A stretch of 64,000 nt of DNA, from positions 3,859,353 through 3,923,352 of the forward strand of contig NZ_LJYW01000001.1 in assembly GCF_001305515.1 (NCBI RefSeq), in the 5' to 3' direction. The notes beneath the pieces are model-generated. The model did not search any database and had not been told where the DNA came from. It worked only from the letters and a program-made list of their open reading frames with translations. The stretch comes from Prosthecodimorpha hirschii. Its GTDB lineage: Bacteria > Pseudomonadota > Alphaproteobacteria > Rhizobiales > Ancalomicrobiaceae. This document shows positions 1 through 7,294 of the stretch, piece by piece (the first letter of the stretch is position 1; each line of letters begins with the position of its first letter). The position numbers and the translations under genes were made by a program.

Positions 1-909
1 GGCGACCGCCAGCGTGACCGCCGGCACGCGGACGGCCGCTCCGTCCGGCCCGCGCGTGACATGGGCGACATGGAGATCCGCGGTATCGGAGACGAAGGCC
101 ACGTCGGCCACGTCGCGCACATAGACCGGCCGGCCGTCGCGGGTCGTCAGGAGCAGATTGCCGACATCCGCGGGGGTCTGCAGCGTTTCGCCGGCGATGA
201 CGTCGATCTGGCCGGCCTGGCTGCGCACGAGCCCGGTCGGGACGGCGCGGTTGGCGGCCGTCACCTTGGCGGAAAGCTGCTGCAGGGTGACGCCGTAGAG
301 GGCGAGCTTGTCGGGGTTCGGGGCGATGCGGATCGCATCGCCGGTCTCGCCGACCAGATAGGTCAGGCCGACATCGTCGATCTTGGCGATCTCGGTGCGC
401 AATTCGCGGGCGATGCGGGTGAGATCGGCCGCGCTCACGCCGGCGGCGGCCTCCGGCTTCGGCGCCAGCGTCAGGGAGACGATCGCCACGTCGTCGATGC
501 CGCGGCCGACGATCTGCGGTTCCGGGATGCCGACCGGGATGCGGTCCTGGTTGGCGCGCAGCTTGTCGTGCACGCGCAGGATGGCGGCATCGGCCGGGGT
601 TCCGACCAGGAAGCGGGCGGTCACCACCGCGCCGTCGTCGCGGGTCTGCGAATAGACGTGGTCGACGCCCGAAATCGCCCGGACGATGGTCTCCAACGGT
701 TCGGTGACCAGCTTGACCGCATCCTCGGCCCTCAATCCGGGCGCGGAGACGCGGATGTCGACCATCGGCACGGAGATCTGCGGCTCCTCTTCGCGCGGCA
801 GCGTGACGAGGGCGACGAGCCCCATGGCGAGAGCGGCGAGCAGGAACAGCGGGGTCAGCGCGGAGCCGATGAAGGCCCGCGTCAGGCCGCCGGCAAGACC
901 GAGCTTCAT
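1..909 (-). CDS. RND efflux permease, N-terminal part (cut by window edge)
   Basis: Inner-membrane permease of a tripartite RND proton-driven efflux pump; about 303 N-terminal residues are visible and the rest lies left of the window. A first membrane segment (about residues 13-35, rich in L/A/V) is followed by LPREEEPQI, the standard RND motif after TM1, and then by a periplasmic porter domain with repeated APGLRAEDA and VRDVADVAF-like elements. The start codon overlaps the stop of the upstream adaptor gene as ATGA, so the two are translationally coupled. What it exports cannot be read from this part. Its position downstream of a DUF2892 gene and a sulfide-type operator suggests a role during sulfur stress, which is inference. 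Confidence 0.9.
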   Translation of the reverse strand, partial: MKLGLAGGLTRAFIGSALTPLFLLAALAMGLVALVTLPREEEPQISVPMVDIRVSAPGLRAEDAVKLVTEPLETIVRAISGVDHVYSQTRDDGAVVTARFLVGTPADAAILRVHDKLRANQDRIPVGIPEPQIVGRGIDDVAIVSLTLAPKPEAAAGVSAADLTRIARELRTEIAKIDDVGLTYLVGETGDAIRIAPNPDKLALYGVTLQQLSAKVTAANRAVPTGLVRSQAGQIDVIAGETLQTPADVGNLLLTTRDGRPVYVRDVADVAFVSDTADLHVAHVTRGPDGAAVRVPAVTLAVA

Positions 910-1901
910 GGCGTGATCACCTCGTCGCCGGCCGCGAGGCCGGTCAGGATTTCGACCTTGTCGCCGTCCCGTTCGCCGATCACGACCGTGCGTTCGACCG
1001 GGCCGGAGGGCATGCGGACGGTGACGAAATCGAGCCCTGAGCGATGGGCGATCGCGGCGGCCGGGATCATCAGCACCGTGCGGACGCCGATCGGGACCCG
1101 GACCAGCACGCGGGCATCGACGAACACGGTCGGCAGGCCCTGGACTTCGACATCGGCGACGATCCGGCCATTGCCGATCTGGGGATAGAGCTTGGCCAGC
1201 CGGCCGGTCGCCGTGCCGGAACCGGTTTCCACCGTCAGGTTCGCGCCCTCCTTCAGAAGCGGCGCGTGGCGCTCGGGGATCGCCAGGCGCAGGAAGAAGC
1301 CGCCCGCGCCGATCGTCGCCACCGCCTCGCCGGGCAGCAGGACGGCACCGCGGGTGACCGGCACGGTCAGGATCTTGCCGTCGGCGGGGGCCAGCACGTT
1401 GCCTTCGGTGCCCTGCTGCACGATGACGAGGCGTTGCGCCTCGGTCGAGGCGATCTGGTTGCGGAACACGTCGGCCTGGGTGCGCAACTGGTCGAGCCGC
1501 TGCGCGGTGGCGACGCCCTTGTCGACCAGGGACTGGGTTCGGGCGAGCTCGGTCTCGGCATTCTGCAGCTGGGCGACGATCGCCTTCAGCTGCGCGTCGA
1601 GCGCGGAGACCTGGAAGGCGATCTTGTCGTCATGGACGACCGCGATGCGCTGCCCCGCCTTGACCGCATCGCCCTCGGAGACGAGCAGTTCGGTCAAGGT
1701 GCCGCCGATCCGGGCCCGCGCCGGGATCGTGTCGCGCGCCTCCACCCGGCCGTAGACGGCCTTCCATTCCGGCACCGTGACGGGTTCGATCTTCAGGGAA
1801 CCGGCCCGCGCCGGGGCGGGTCCCGCCAGGACGAGGCCAGTCAGGACCAGGCCAGTCAGGACCAAGGCGGTGGCGGAAACGGCGGCAGGGGCCAGGCGCA
1901 T
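906..1901 (-). CDS. RND periplasmic adaptor (HlyD/AcrA membrane-fusion family)
   Basis: Membrane-fusion protein linking the RND permease to an outer-membrane channel. A signal peptide rich in L, T and V (about residues 1-33) is followed by the split lipoyl/biotinyl-like domain (GTLTELLVSEGDAVKAGQ at about 67-84, partner VLAPADGKIL near 170), with a coiled-coil hairpin between them (KAIVAQLQNAETELARTQ). Beta-barrel and membrane-proximal domains follow, ending AAGDEVITP. At 331 residues it is slightly short for the family but complete. A GGGGGAA-like ribosome site precedes the ATG. It lies 13 bases after the DUF2892 gene on the same strand, so all three genes probably share a transcript. Confidence 0.9.
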   Translation of the reverse strand: MRLAPAAVSATALVLTGLVLTGLVLAGPAPARAGSLKIEPVTVPEWKAVYGRVEARDTIPARARIGGTLTELLVSEGDAVKAGQRIAVVHDDKIAFQVSALDAQLKAIVAQLQNAETELARTQSLVDKGVATAQRLDQLRTQADVFRNQIASTEAQRLVIVQQGTEGNVLAPADGKILTVPVTRGAVLLPGEAVATIGAGGFFLRLAIPERHAPLLKEGANLTVETGSGTATGRLAKLYPQIGNGRIVADVEVQGLPTVFVDARVLVRVPIGVRTVLMIPAAAIAHRSGLDFVTVRMPSGPVERTVVIGERDGDKVEILTGLAAGDEVITP

Positions 1902-1914
1902 CGAATTCCCCCGA

Positions 1915-2115
1915 TCAGAAGGCGCAGCCGGGCTTCACGCCGAAGGCCTTGAAGGCCATGGCGGCCGGACAGAAGCCGGTAAAGGCGGACTGGACCATAT
2001 TCAGGCCGACGAAGACCGTCAGCCAGACGAACTGCGGATGGACCAGGACCGTCAGGATGACCGACAGGAGCACCATGGCTCCGGCAAAGGCGAGGACGAT
2101 ACGATCGAGCGTCAT
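1915..2115 (-). CDS. DUF2892/YgaP-type small membrane protein
   Basis: A 66-residue protein with two membrane segments (about residues 6-24 and 30-47) and the family hallmark GFCPAAMAFKAFG. Cys49 and Cys64 are the only cysteines. DUF2892 is the membrane domain fused to rhodanese in E. coli YgaP, and here a rhodanese gene lies immediately upstream on the same strand, so the two probably rebuild that pair. I chose the inner ATG because AAGGA sits 6 bases before it; an ATG 15 bases upstream is also in frame. A sulfide-type operator (site A) lies just upstream and an RND pump follows directly. Family knowledge points to sulfur or persulfide handling at the inner membrane; the exact role is unknown. 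Confidence 0.85.
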   Translation of the reverse strand: MTLDRIVLAFAGAMVLLSVILTVLVHPQFVWLTVFVGLNMVQSAFTGFCPAAMAFKAFGVKPGCAF

Positions 2116-2125
2116 GGAAGATCCT

Positions 2126-2147
2126 TTCATTTTGTAATTTAGAATAT
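2126..2147 (-). promoter_or_regulatory. Candidate ArsR-type operator, site A (DUF2892-RND operon)
   Basis: Read on the minus strand: ATATT, 11 bases, AATGAA. The left half matches the best sites of this family and the right half is degenerate, so this is the weakest of the eight sites together with F. It lies directly upstream of the DUF2892 ribosome site. The assignment rests on shared spacing and AT-richness only. Confidence 0.45.
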
Positions 2148-2213
2148 GCGCATGTACGAAAACTAATCAACCCTTTCCGCACCGATCAGCCGGGAAAAAA
2201 GGAAGCCGGACGA

Positions 2214-2549
2214 TCAGCGGGCCAGCGGCAGGCCATGCGCCCGCCAGGCCGAAATGCCGCCGGCCATATGGGTGTCGTGTGCGAAGCCGAGCGCACGGCA
2301 GACCGTGATGGCCTGGGCCGACCGGGCGCCGGACAGGCAATAGAAGACGACCGGGCGGCCGCCGGGAAGGCTGCCGGCCAAGTCGCGCAGCCGCGACAGC
2401 GGCATGTGGATGGCACCGGCAATATGCCCCTGCCGCCATTCGCCGTCCTCGCGGACATCGACCAGCGTGATCTGCCCCGACAACGCCTGCGCGTGGGCAT
2501 CCTGGGGCGTGAGGCTGTGGCCTGTGGGGCGGCGACCGAAACCGAACAT
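2214..2549 (-). CDS. Single-domain rhodanese sulfurtransferase
   Basis: A 111-residue rhodanese. The active-site loop CLSGARS (Cys71) carries the persulfide during sulfur transfer; LVDVREDGEW, the GHIAGAIHMP segment and GGISAWRAHGLPLA complete the fold. There is no signal peptide, so it is cytoplasmic. The chosen ATG is preceded by AAGGAG at 7 bases; upstream in-frame ATGs would run through the divergent promoter and operator. It is divergent from sqr and upstream of the DUF2892-RND genes. Known relatives accept sulfane sulfur from SQR-derived polysulfide or persulfide and pass it to glutathione, thioredoxin or cyanide; which acceptor is used here is not visible. Confidence 0.9.
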   Translation of the reverse strand: MFGFGRRPTGHSLTPQDAHAQALSGQITLVDVREDGEWRQGHIAGAIHMPLSRLRDLAGSLPGGRPVVFYCLSGARSAQAITVCRALGFAHDTHMAGGISAWRAHGLPLAR

Positions 2550-2571
2550 CGCGGGCTCCTTTTTAGTTTGT

Positions 2572-2593
2572 ATTTTCGTATTCACTAATATAA
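2572..2593. promoter_or_regulatory. Candidate ArsR-type operator, site B (rhodanese / sqr divergent promoter)
   Basis: ATTTT, 11 bases, ATATAA in the 124-base divergent gap between the rhodanese and sqr starts. It lies 23 bases from the rhodanese ATG and about 80 bases from the sqr ATG, so one bound repressor could block both promoters. Half-sites and spacing match sites C, D, E and G. Confidence 0.6.
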
Positions 2594-2673
2594 TGTGATA
2601 TCGAAGATCGCAAGGGCAATGCGGTCGCGGACCGGCACGGACCACCGAATGCCGGGAAGACGGGAGGATCAGC

Positions 2674-3966
2674 ATGGCAAGGGTCGCAGTCCTCGGCGCC
2701 GGTCTCGGCGGCGTCATCATGGCTTACGAACTGAGGGACATCCTCGGTCCGCAGCACGAGATTGCCGTCGTCAACAAGGGCTCGAAATACTCCTTCGTCC
2801 CGTCCAATCCCTGGGTCGCCGTCGGATGGCGCGACCGCGAGGCGATCGAGGCGGATCTGGTACCCGTCTTCGCCAAGCGCGACATCCGGCTCCATGCGCA
2901 GGGCGCCGCCCGGCTGCATCCGGCCGAGAACCGCATCGAGCTGACCGACGGGACCTCGGTCGCCTACGACTATCTGGTCGTCGCGACGGGGCCGGATCTC
3001 GCCTTCGACGAGATCGAGGGGCTCGGCCCCGACGGCCACACCCAGTCGATCTGCCATGTCGACCACGCCCTGATGGCCAAGCAGGCCTTCGATCGCCTGG
3101 TCAAGGCGCCGGGTCCGGTCATCATCGGTGCCGCCCAGGGCGCCTCCTGCTACGGGCCGGCCTACGAATTCGCCTTCGTTCTCGACAAGGCGCTGCGCGA
3201 CGCCAAGGTGCGCGACCGGGTTCCGATGACCTTCGTCACCGCCGAGCCCTATGTCGGCCATCTCGGCCTGGACGGCGTCGGCGACACCAAGACCCTGCTC
3301 GAGAGCGAGATGCGCCAGCATCACGTCAAATGGATCTGCAACGCCAAGATCGATCGGGTCGAGGCGGGCCGGATGCTGGTCTCAGAACTGACCGACGACG
3401 GCGCCCTGAAGACCTCGCACGAACTGCCCTTCGCCTTCTCGATGATCCTGCCCGCCTTCCGCGGCGTGCCGGCCGTCCGCGGCATCGACGGCCTGACCAA
3501 TCCGCGCGGCTTCATCCTGGCCGACAAGCACCAGCGCAATCCGACCTTCCGCAACGTGTTCTCGGTCGGCGTCTGCGTCGCCATCCCGCCGGTCGGCAAG
3601 ACGGCGGTGCCGGTCGGCGTGCCGAAGACCGGCTTCATGATCGAGAGCATGGTGACGGCGACCGCGCACAATATCGCGCGGCTGATCGAGGGCCGCGAGC
3701 CCGACGCCGAGGCGACCTGGAATGCGGTCTGTCTGGCCGACTTCGGCGACGGCGGCGTCGCCTTCGTGGCGCAGCCGCAGATCCCGCCGCGCAACGTCAA
3801 CTGGTCCTCGTCGGGGCGCTGGGTGCATGCCGCCAAGATCGGCTTCGAGCGCTACTTCCTGCGCAAGATCCGGATCGGCAAATCCGAGCCCTTCTACGAA
3901 CGCCTCGCCTTGCAGGCGCTGGGCATCGACAAGCTGAAGGCGATCAAGATCGAGGAAGAGGCCTGA
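2674..3966 (+). CDS. sqr: Sulfide:quinone oxidoreductase
   Basis: Membrane-associated flavoprotein that oxidises sulfide to polysulfide or persulfide and passes electrons to quinone. The N-terminal FAD motif is GAGLGG (residues 8-13); the second dinucleotide-fold region is VIIGAAQGASCYGPAYEF (about 149-166). Cys127, Cys159 and Cys353 match in spacing the three cysteines known to be essential in Acidithiobacillus SQR (128, 160, 356). An amphipathic, basic C-terminus (about 385-425) would serve as membrane anchor. At 430 residues it is of normal length. GGGAGGAT precedes the ATG. It is divergent from the rhodanese gene with operator site B between, and is followed by a very strong hairpin. Confidence 0.93.
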   Translation: MARVAVLGAGLGGVIMAYELRDILGPQHEIAVVNKGSKYSFVPSNPWVAVGWRDREAIEADLVPVFAKRDIRLHAQGAARLHPAENRIELTDGTSVAYDYLVVATGPDLAFDEIEGLGPDGHTQSICHVDHALMAKQAFDRLVKAPGPVIIGAAQGASCYGPAYEFAFVLDKALRDAKVRDRVPMTFVTAEPYVGHLGLDGVGDTKTLLESEMRQHHVKWICNAKIDRVEAGRMLVSELTDDGALKTSHELPFAFSMILPAFRGVPAVRGIDGLTNPRGFILADKHQRNPTFRNVFSVGVCVAIPPVGKTAVPVGVPKTGFMIESMVTATAHNIARLIEGREPDAEATWNAVCLADFGDGGVAFVAQPQIPPRNVNWSSSGRWVHAAKIGFERYFLRKIRIGKSEPFYERLALQALGIDKLKAIKIEEEA

Positions 3967-4102
3967 CGCGAGGCATCCGGTCGGCGCGAGAGGCGGTCCG
4001 GTCGCCGCACGGGTCCGGCCTTCCGGGCTGAAGGCGATGGTGCGATGAACCCTGCCATGTCGTGCGGTACCGGCGCGCGGTTCGGGTCGATGTGCGACAA
4101 TG

Positions 4103-4144
4103 CGGTCCGGCAGGCCGGGGCGGTTGACCCGGCCTGCCGGACCG
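4103..4144 (+). terminator. Perfect 17-bp stem-loop between sqr and TDT gene
   Basis: Arms at 4103-4119 and 4128-4144 are exactly complementary (CGGTCCGGCAGGCCGGG and its reverse complement) around an 8-base loop. There is no following U tract, so it is not a classical intrinsic terminator. It could be a transcript-stabilising 3' end for sqr or an attenuator, as it ends 21 bases before the next start codon and 8 bases before that gene's ribosome site. Confidence 0.6.
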
Positions 4145-4165
4145 TTGCACGACCGAGGGGAAACC

Positions 4166-5134
4166 ATGACCGCTGTTGCCGTGGCGCATTCGAGACTTGC
4201 TCATTTCCCGATCGTCTTCTTCGCGACCGTGATGGGGCTTTCGGGTCTGGCCCTGGCGGTGACGCGGGCGGAGCATGCGCTCGGCCGGTCGCCGGTCGCC
4301 GGCACGATCGTCGCCACCCTGGCCCTGCTGGTCTTCGTCGTGATCGCCGCGACCTATGCGCTGAAGGTGCTGAGGCATCCGGCCATGGTGGTCGCGGAAT
4401 GGCGCCATCCGGTGCGGATGGCCTTCTTTCCGGCGGCGGCGATCTCGCTGATCCTGCTCGGCACGGCCCTGCAGCCGGCGCTCCCTGCCCTGGCCCAGCC
4501 GCTCTGGGCGGCCGGCGCCGCCTTGCAACTGATCGGAAGCCTCTCGGTCGTCTCGGTCTGGATCGGCCATCGCGCCTTCGAGACCCCCCAATTGACGCCG
4601 GCCTGGTTCATTCCGGCCGTCGGCAACGTGCTGGTGCCGATCGCCGGCGTCGGCTACGGGGCGATCGAGGTCTCCTGGTTCTTCCTCTCGGTCGGGCTGG
4701 TCTTCTGGCTGATCCTGCTGACGCTGGTCTTCAACCGGCTGATCTTCCACCCGCCGATGCCGGACCGCCTGCTGCCGACGCTCGCCATCCTGGTCGCGCC
4801 GCCGGCGGTGGCGTTCCTGTCCTGGACGCGGCTCGGCGGCGGTCTCGATCCGTTCGGGCGCATCCTCTACGACGCCGCCGTCCTGTTCGCGCTGGTGGTG
4901 CTGACCCAGGCCGGCCGGCTGCGCCAGATCGGTTTCGCCATGTCGTGGTGGGCCTATTCCTTCCCGCTGGCGGCCCTCACGGTGGCGACCTTCGTGTATG
5001 GCGAACTGTCCGGCTCGGCCGCGCATGTCGGGGCCGGTTTCGGCCTCGCCGCACTGACCACGACGGTCATCGGCGCGCTCGCCATACGCACGGTCGTCGG
5101 CATGATGCGCGACGAGATCTGCCGGCCGGAATGA
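4166..5134 (+). CDS. TDT/TehA-SLAC1 family transporter (candidate sulfite exporter)
   Basis: Integral membrane protein of 322 residues with about ten hydrophobic segments and the family start pattern RLAHFPIVFFATVMGLSG. The tellurite-resistance/dicarboxylate transporter family includes bacterial TehA, plant SLAC1 anion channels and the fungal sulfite pump Ssu1. GAGGGGAAACC precedes the ATG. Position after sqr in a sulfur island makes an oxidised sulfur anion such as sulfite a likely substrate, but TehA-like or dicarboxylate roles remain possible; nothing in the sequence fixes the substrate. The strong hairpin before it suggests its expression is set separately from sqr. Confidence 0.8.
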   Translation: MTAVAVAHSRLAHFPIVFFATVMGLSGLALAVTRAEHALGRSPVAGTIVATLALLVFVVIAATYALKVLRHPAMVVAEWRHPVRMAFFPAAAISLILLGTALQPALPALAQPLWAAGAALQLIGSLSVVSVWIGHRAFETPQLTPAWFIPAVGNVLVPIAGVGYGAIEVSWFFLSVGLVFWLILLTLVFNRLIFHPPMPDRLLPTLAILVAPPAVAFLSWTRLGGGLDPFGRILYDAAVLFALVVLTQAGRLRQIGFAMSWWAYSFPLAALTVATFVYGELSGSAAHVGAGFGLAALTTTVIGALAIRTVVGMMRDEICRPE

Positions 5135-5197
5135 CGGCGGGCGCCCGGTCCGCGGCCGGCCGGGGGCGGGCCGATCGGGTGCGCGACCGTCAACCCG

Positions 5198-5632
5198 TCA
5201 GGAGGCCCGGGCGATCCATTGGGCGATCTGCCCGGCGCTCATCACGCCGGACTGGCGTGCCAGCTCGCGGCCGCCCTTGAACAGGATCATGGTCGGGATC
5301 GAGCGGATGCCGAAGGCCGCGGAGGCTTCCGGCTCGGCATCGGTGTCGAGTTTGAGGAAGCGGGCCTTGGGGCCGACCGCAGCGGCGGCTTCCGCGAATT
5401 GCGGCGCCATCATCCGGCAGGGTCCGCACCAGGCGGCCCAGAAATCGACCACGACGGGGATATCCGAGCGCTCGATCGCGCGCTGCAGCGCCTCGCCGGT
5501 CGCATCGACCGGCTTGCCCGGAAAGAGCGGCGTTCCGCATTTCGGGCATTTGGCCTGACGCCAGTCGGCCGCCAGACGGTCCTCGGGGATGCGGTTGACG
5601 GCCTGGCAGCTCGGGCAGGTGACATGGGTCAT
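5198..5632 (-). CDS. trxC: Thioredoxin 2 (zinc-binding N-terminus)
   Basis: Cytoplasmic thioredoxin of 144 residues. The N-terminal zinc ribbon has Cys6, Cys9, Cys29 and Cys32 (CPSC and CPKC); the thioredoxin fold carries the active site WCGPC (residues 68-72) and the cis-proline in IRSIPTMILF. The ATG used has AGGGA a few bases upstream; a longer in-frame reading adds an unlikely N-terminus overlapping the previous gene. It follows the SqrR-like regulator gene by only 10 bases and is surely co-transcribed. That linkage suggests it reduces persulfides, perhaps including the oxidised form of the regulator itself; this is inference. Confidence 0.92.
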   Translation of the reverse strand: MTHVTCPSCQAVNRIPEDRLAADWRQAKCPKCGTPLFPGKPVDATGEALQRAIERSDIPVVVDFWAAWCGPCRMMAPQFAEAAAAVGPKARFLKLDTDAEPEASAAFGIRSIPTMILFKGGRELARQSGVMSAGQIAQWIARAS

Positions 5633-5642
5633 GACAAGTCCC

Positions 5643-5984
5643 TCAACGGCAGTAGATGTCATAGAGGACGGCGATCAGGCGGCGGACTTCGTCGGAGGCG
5701 AGCCGGTAGTAGATGGTCTGGCTTTCCCGGCGGGTCGCCACGATACCGAGATCGCGCAGCCGGCCGAGATGCTGCGACAGCGCCGACTGGGTCAGCCCGA
5801 CCGCTTCCGCCAGCGCGCCGACCGACATTTCCTGGTCCATCAGACGGCACAGCGCCATCAGGCGCTTGGTATGGCCGAGCGCGTCGAGCAGGCGCGCGGC
5901 CCGGTCGGCCTTGCCTTCGAGACGGTCCAGATCCCAGGCGGTCGCATCGCAGAGCGTCGGCTCCGCAGCCGGAATGGACTTCAT
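5643..5984 (-). CDS. ArsR-family persulfide-sensing repressor (SqrR/BigR-like)
   Basis: Winged-helix regulator of 113 residues. The recognition helix region is LTQSALSQHLGRLRDLGIV (about 64-82) and the wing RRESQTIYYRL. Cys46 and Cys112 are 66 residues apart, exactly the spacing of Cys41 and Cys107 that form the tetrasulfide switch in Rhodobacter SqrR, and Cys12 matches the third, N-terminal cysteine. Such proteins repress sulfide genes until persulfide links the cysteines. Operator site C lies in its own promoter region, so it is probably autoregulated. It is cotranscribed with trxC. Arsenic sensing is unlikely because the CxC metal site on the DNA-binding helix is absent. Confidence 0.9.
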   Translation of the reverse strand: MKSIPAAEPTLCDATAWDLDRLEGKADRAARLLDALGHTKRLMALCRLMDQEMSVGALAEAVGLTQSALSQHLGRLRDLGIVATRRESQTIYYRLASDEVRRLIAVLYDIYCR

Positions 5985-6067
5985 GGCGCTCTCGTCAACC
6001 CTGCCCGTGTGCGGCCCTGCGGCCGGTTCCGGCCTCCGAGATGTCGGCAGTCGGTTCTGATCGGAAA

Positions 6068-6089
6068 GTATATTCGCACTATCTAAAAT
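6068..6089 (-). promoter_or_regulatory. Candidate ArsR-type operator, site C (regulator-trxC promoter)
   Basis: Minus strand: ATTTT, AGATAGTGCGA, ATATAC. The last bases CGA-ATATA are shared with sites D and E. It lies 84-105 bases upstream of the regulator ATG in a 115-base intergenic gap, as expected for autoregulation. Confidence 0.6.
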
Positions 6090-6099
6090 TCAAGAACCG

Positions 6100-7197
6100 T
6101 CACGCGATCCCGGTCGATTTGACGATGCTGTCGGCGTCGGATGGTGCCGCGACGCCTTCGGGCTGGGTCAGCAGGCGGTCGGTCAGGCCGGCGCCGACCC
6201 ACATGGCGACCAGCGTGATCCAGGCGACGGTGGCGAAGACGGCGGCGCCGGAGACGCCGGCCCCGACCGCGCAGCCGCCGGCCAGCATGCCGCCGAAGCC
6301 CATCATGACGGCGCCGGCCAGATAGCGGCGCATGGACCGGCCGCCCTCGAAGCCTTCCAGCCGCAGCGTGCCGCCGAGCCAGGCCGCCAGGAAGGCGCCG
6401 GCAAAGACCCCGGGGACCAGCGCGGTGTCGAAATCCGGCAGCGTCGGCCGGTTCAGGACATACATCAGCGTGTTGGCCGAGGGGCCGGTGAACGACAGGC
6501 TGTGCACCGGCGTCGGGTCGAAGGCCAGTTCGGCGAGGCCGCTGGTGAAGGTCCAGCCGGCGGCGACCGCCAGCCCGACCCCGATCGCTCCGAGCCATTC
6601 CGAAGGCCGCAATCCGGACCGCAGCGCGTAGCCGATGCCGGCCGCGAACCAGATCAGCCCGATGACCAGCCCGGCGGTCTCGCCGAGACCGAAGACCGCC
6701 AGGGCGTCGAGCGTCTTGGGATCGCCGATCGTCCAGAGCCCGGCCATCCAGTCGCGCAGCGGCGACAGGGCGCCGCGCAGCGATGCCTGCGCGGTAACGG
6801 CGAAGACCAGCCCGGCGAGCAGCGCGCGCAGATTGCCGGTCGCCGACAGGACCAGCAGGCGGCTGGAACAGCCGCGCGCCAGGACCATGCCGGCACCGAA
6901 CAGGAGACCGCCGAAGACGGCGCCGGAGACCGACATCGGGGCGGACAGCTGCCGGATGCGTGCGGGCGAGATCAGTTCCCAGCCGAAGGCGAGCCGGGTC
7001 GCGATCAGGGCGGCCGAGAAGGCGAGCAGCCAGACGGCGATCCGGTCGGTGAAACGGAGATGGAAGAAGTCGACCGCCGCGGCGCGCAGGCAGAAGCGGC
7101 TCCGCTCGGCCGCAGCCCCGAACAGGAGGCCGATCAGCGCGCCGCCGATCGCGGCCGCCCCGGCCTCGCCGACCGCATCCACGAGCCATTCCAGCAT
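6100..7197 (-). CDS. YeeE/YedE family sulfur-compound transporter, full length (copy 1)
   Basis: A 365-residue membrane protein with about ten hydrophobic segments, made of two related halves. The family motifs are present: RSRFCLRAA near residue 36, ARGCSSRLLV near 110 and GGCAVGAGVSG near 310. Relatives include the thiosulfate importer TsuA/YeeE of E. coli and Spirochaeta, in which single cysteines in these loops relay thiosulfate. GGAG sits 6 bases before the start. It has its own operator (site D) in the gap after the second transporter gene. Thiosulfate or another reduced sulfur compound is the expected cargo; direction and exact ion are not visible. Confidence 0.88.
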   Translation of the reverse strand: MLEWLVDAVGEAGAAAIGGALIGLLFGAAAERSRFCLRAAAVDFFHLRFTDRIAVWLLAFSAALIATRLAFGWELISPARIRQLSAPMSVSGAVFGGLLFGAGMVLARGCSSRLLVLSATGNLRALLAGLVFAVTAQASLRGALSPLRDWMAGLWTIGDPKTLDALAVFGLGETAGLVIGLIWFAAGIGYALRSGLRPSEWLGAIGVGLAVAAGWTFTSGLAELAFDPTPVHSLSFTGPSANTLMYVLNRPTLPDFDTALVPGVFAGAFLAAWLGGTLRLEGFEGGRSMRRYLAGAVMMGFGGMLAGGCAVGAGVSGAAVFATVAWITLVAMWVGAGLTDRLLTQPEGVAAPSDADSIVKSTGIA

Positions 7198-7213
7198 GGC
7201 GATCTCCGGTCCC

Positions 7214-7239
7214 GCTATATTATGAAAGACGAATATAGC
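7214..7239 (-). promoter_or_regulatory. Candidate ArsR-type operator, site D (best palindrome)
   Basis: GCTATATT at 7214-7221 and AATATAGC at 7232-7239 are perfect 8-base inverted repeats around a 10-base spacer. This is the clearest member of the operator family. It starts 17 bases upstream of the first YeeE/YedE start codon, in the 97-base gap after the neighbouring transporter gene. Confidence 0.7.
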
Positions 7240-7294
7240 AGGCGGCCGATCCGTGTCTTGATCGGGATCAAGCCGGACGGACGCCGGTCCGCCG

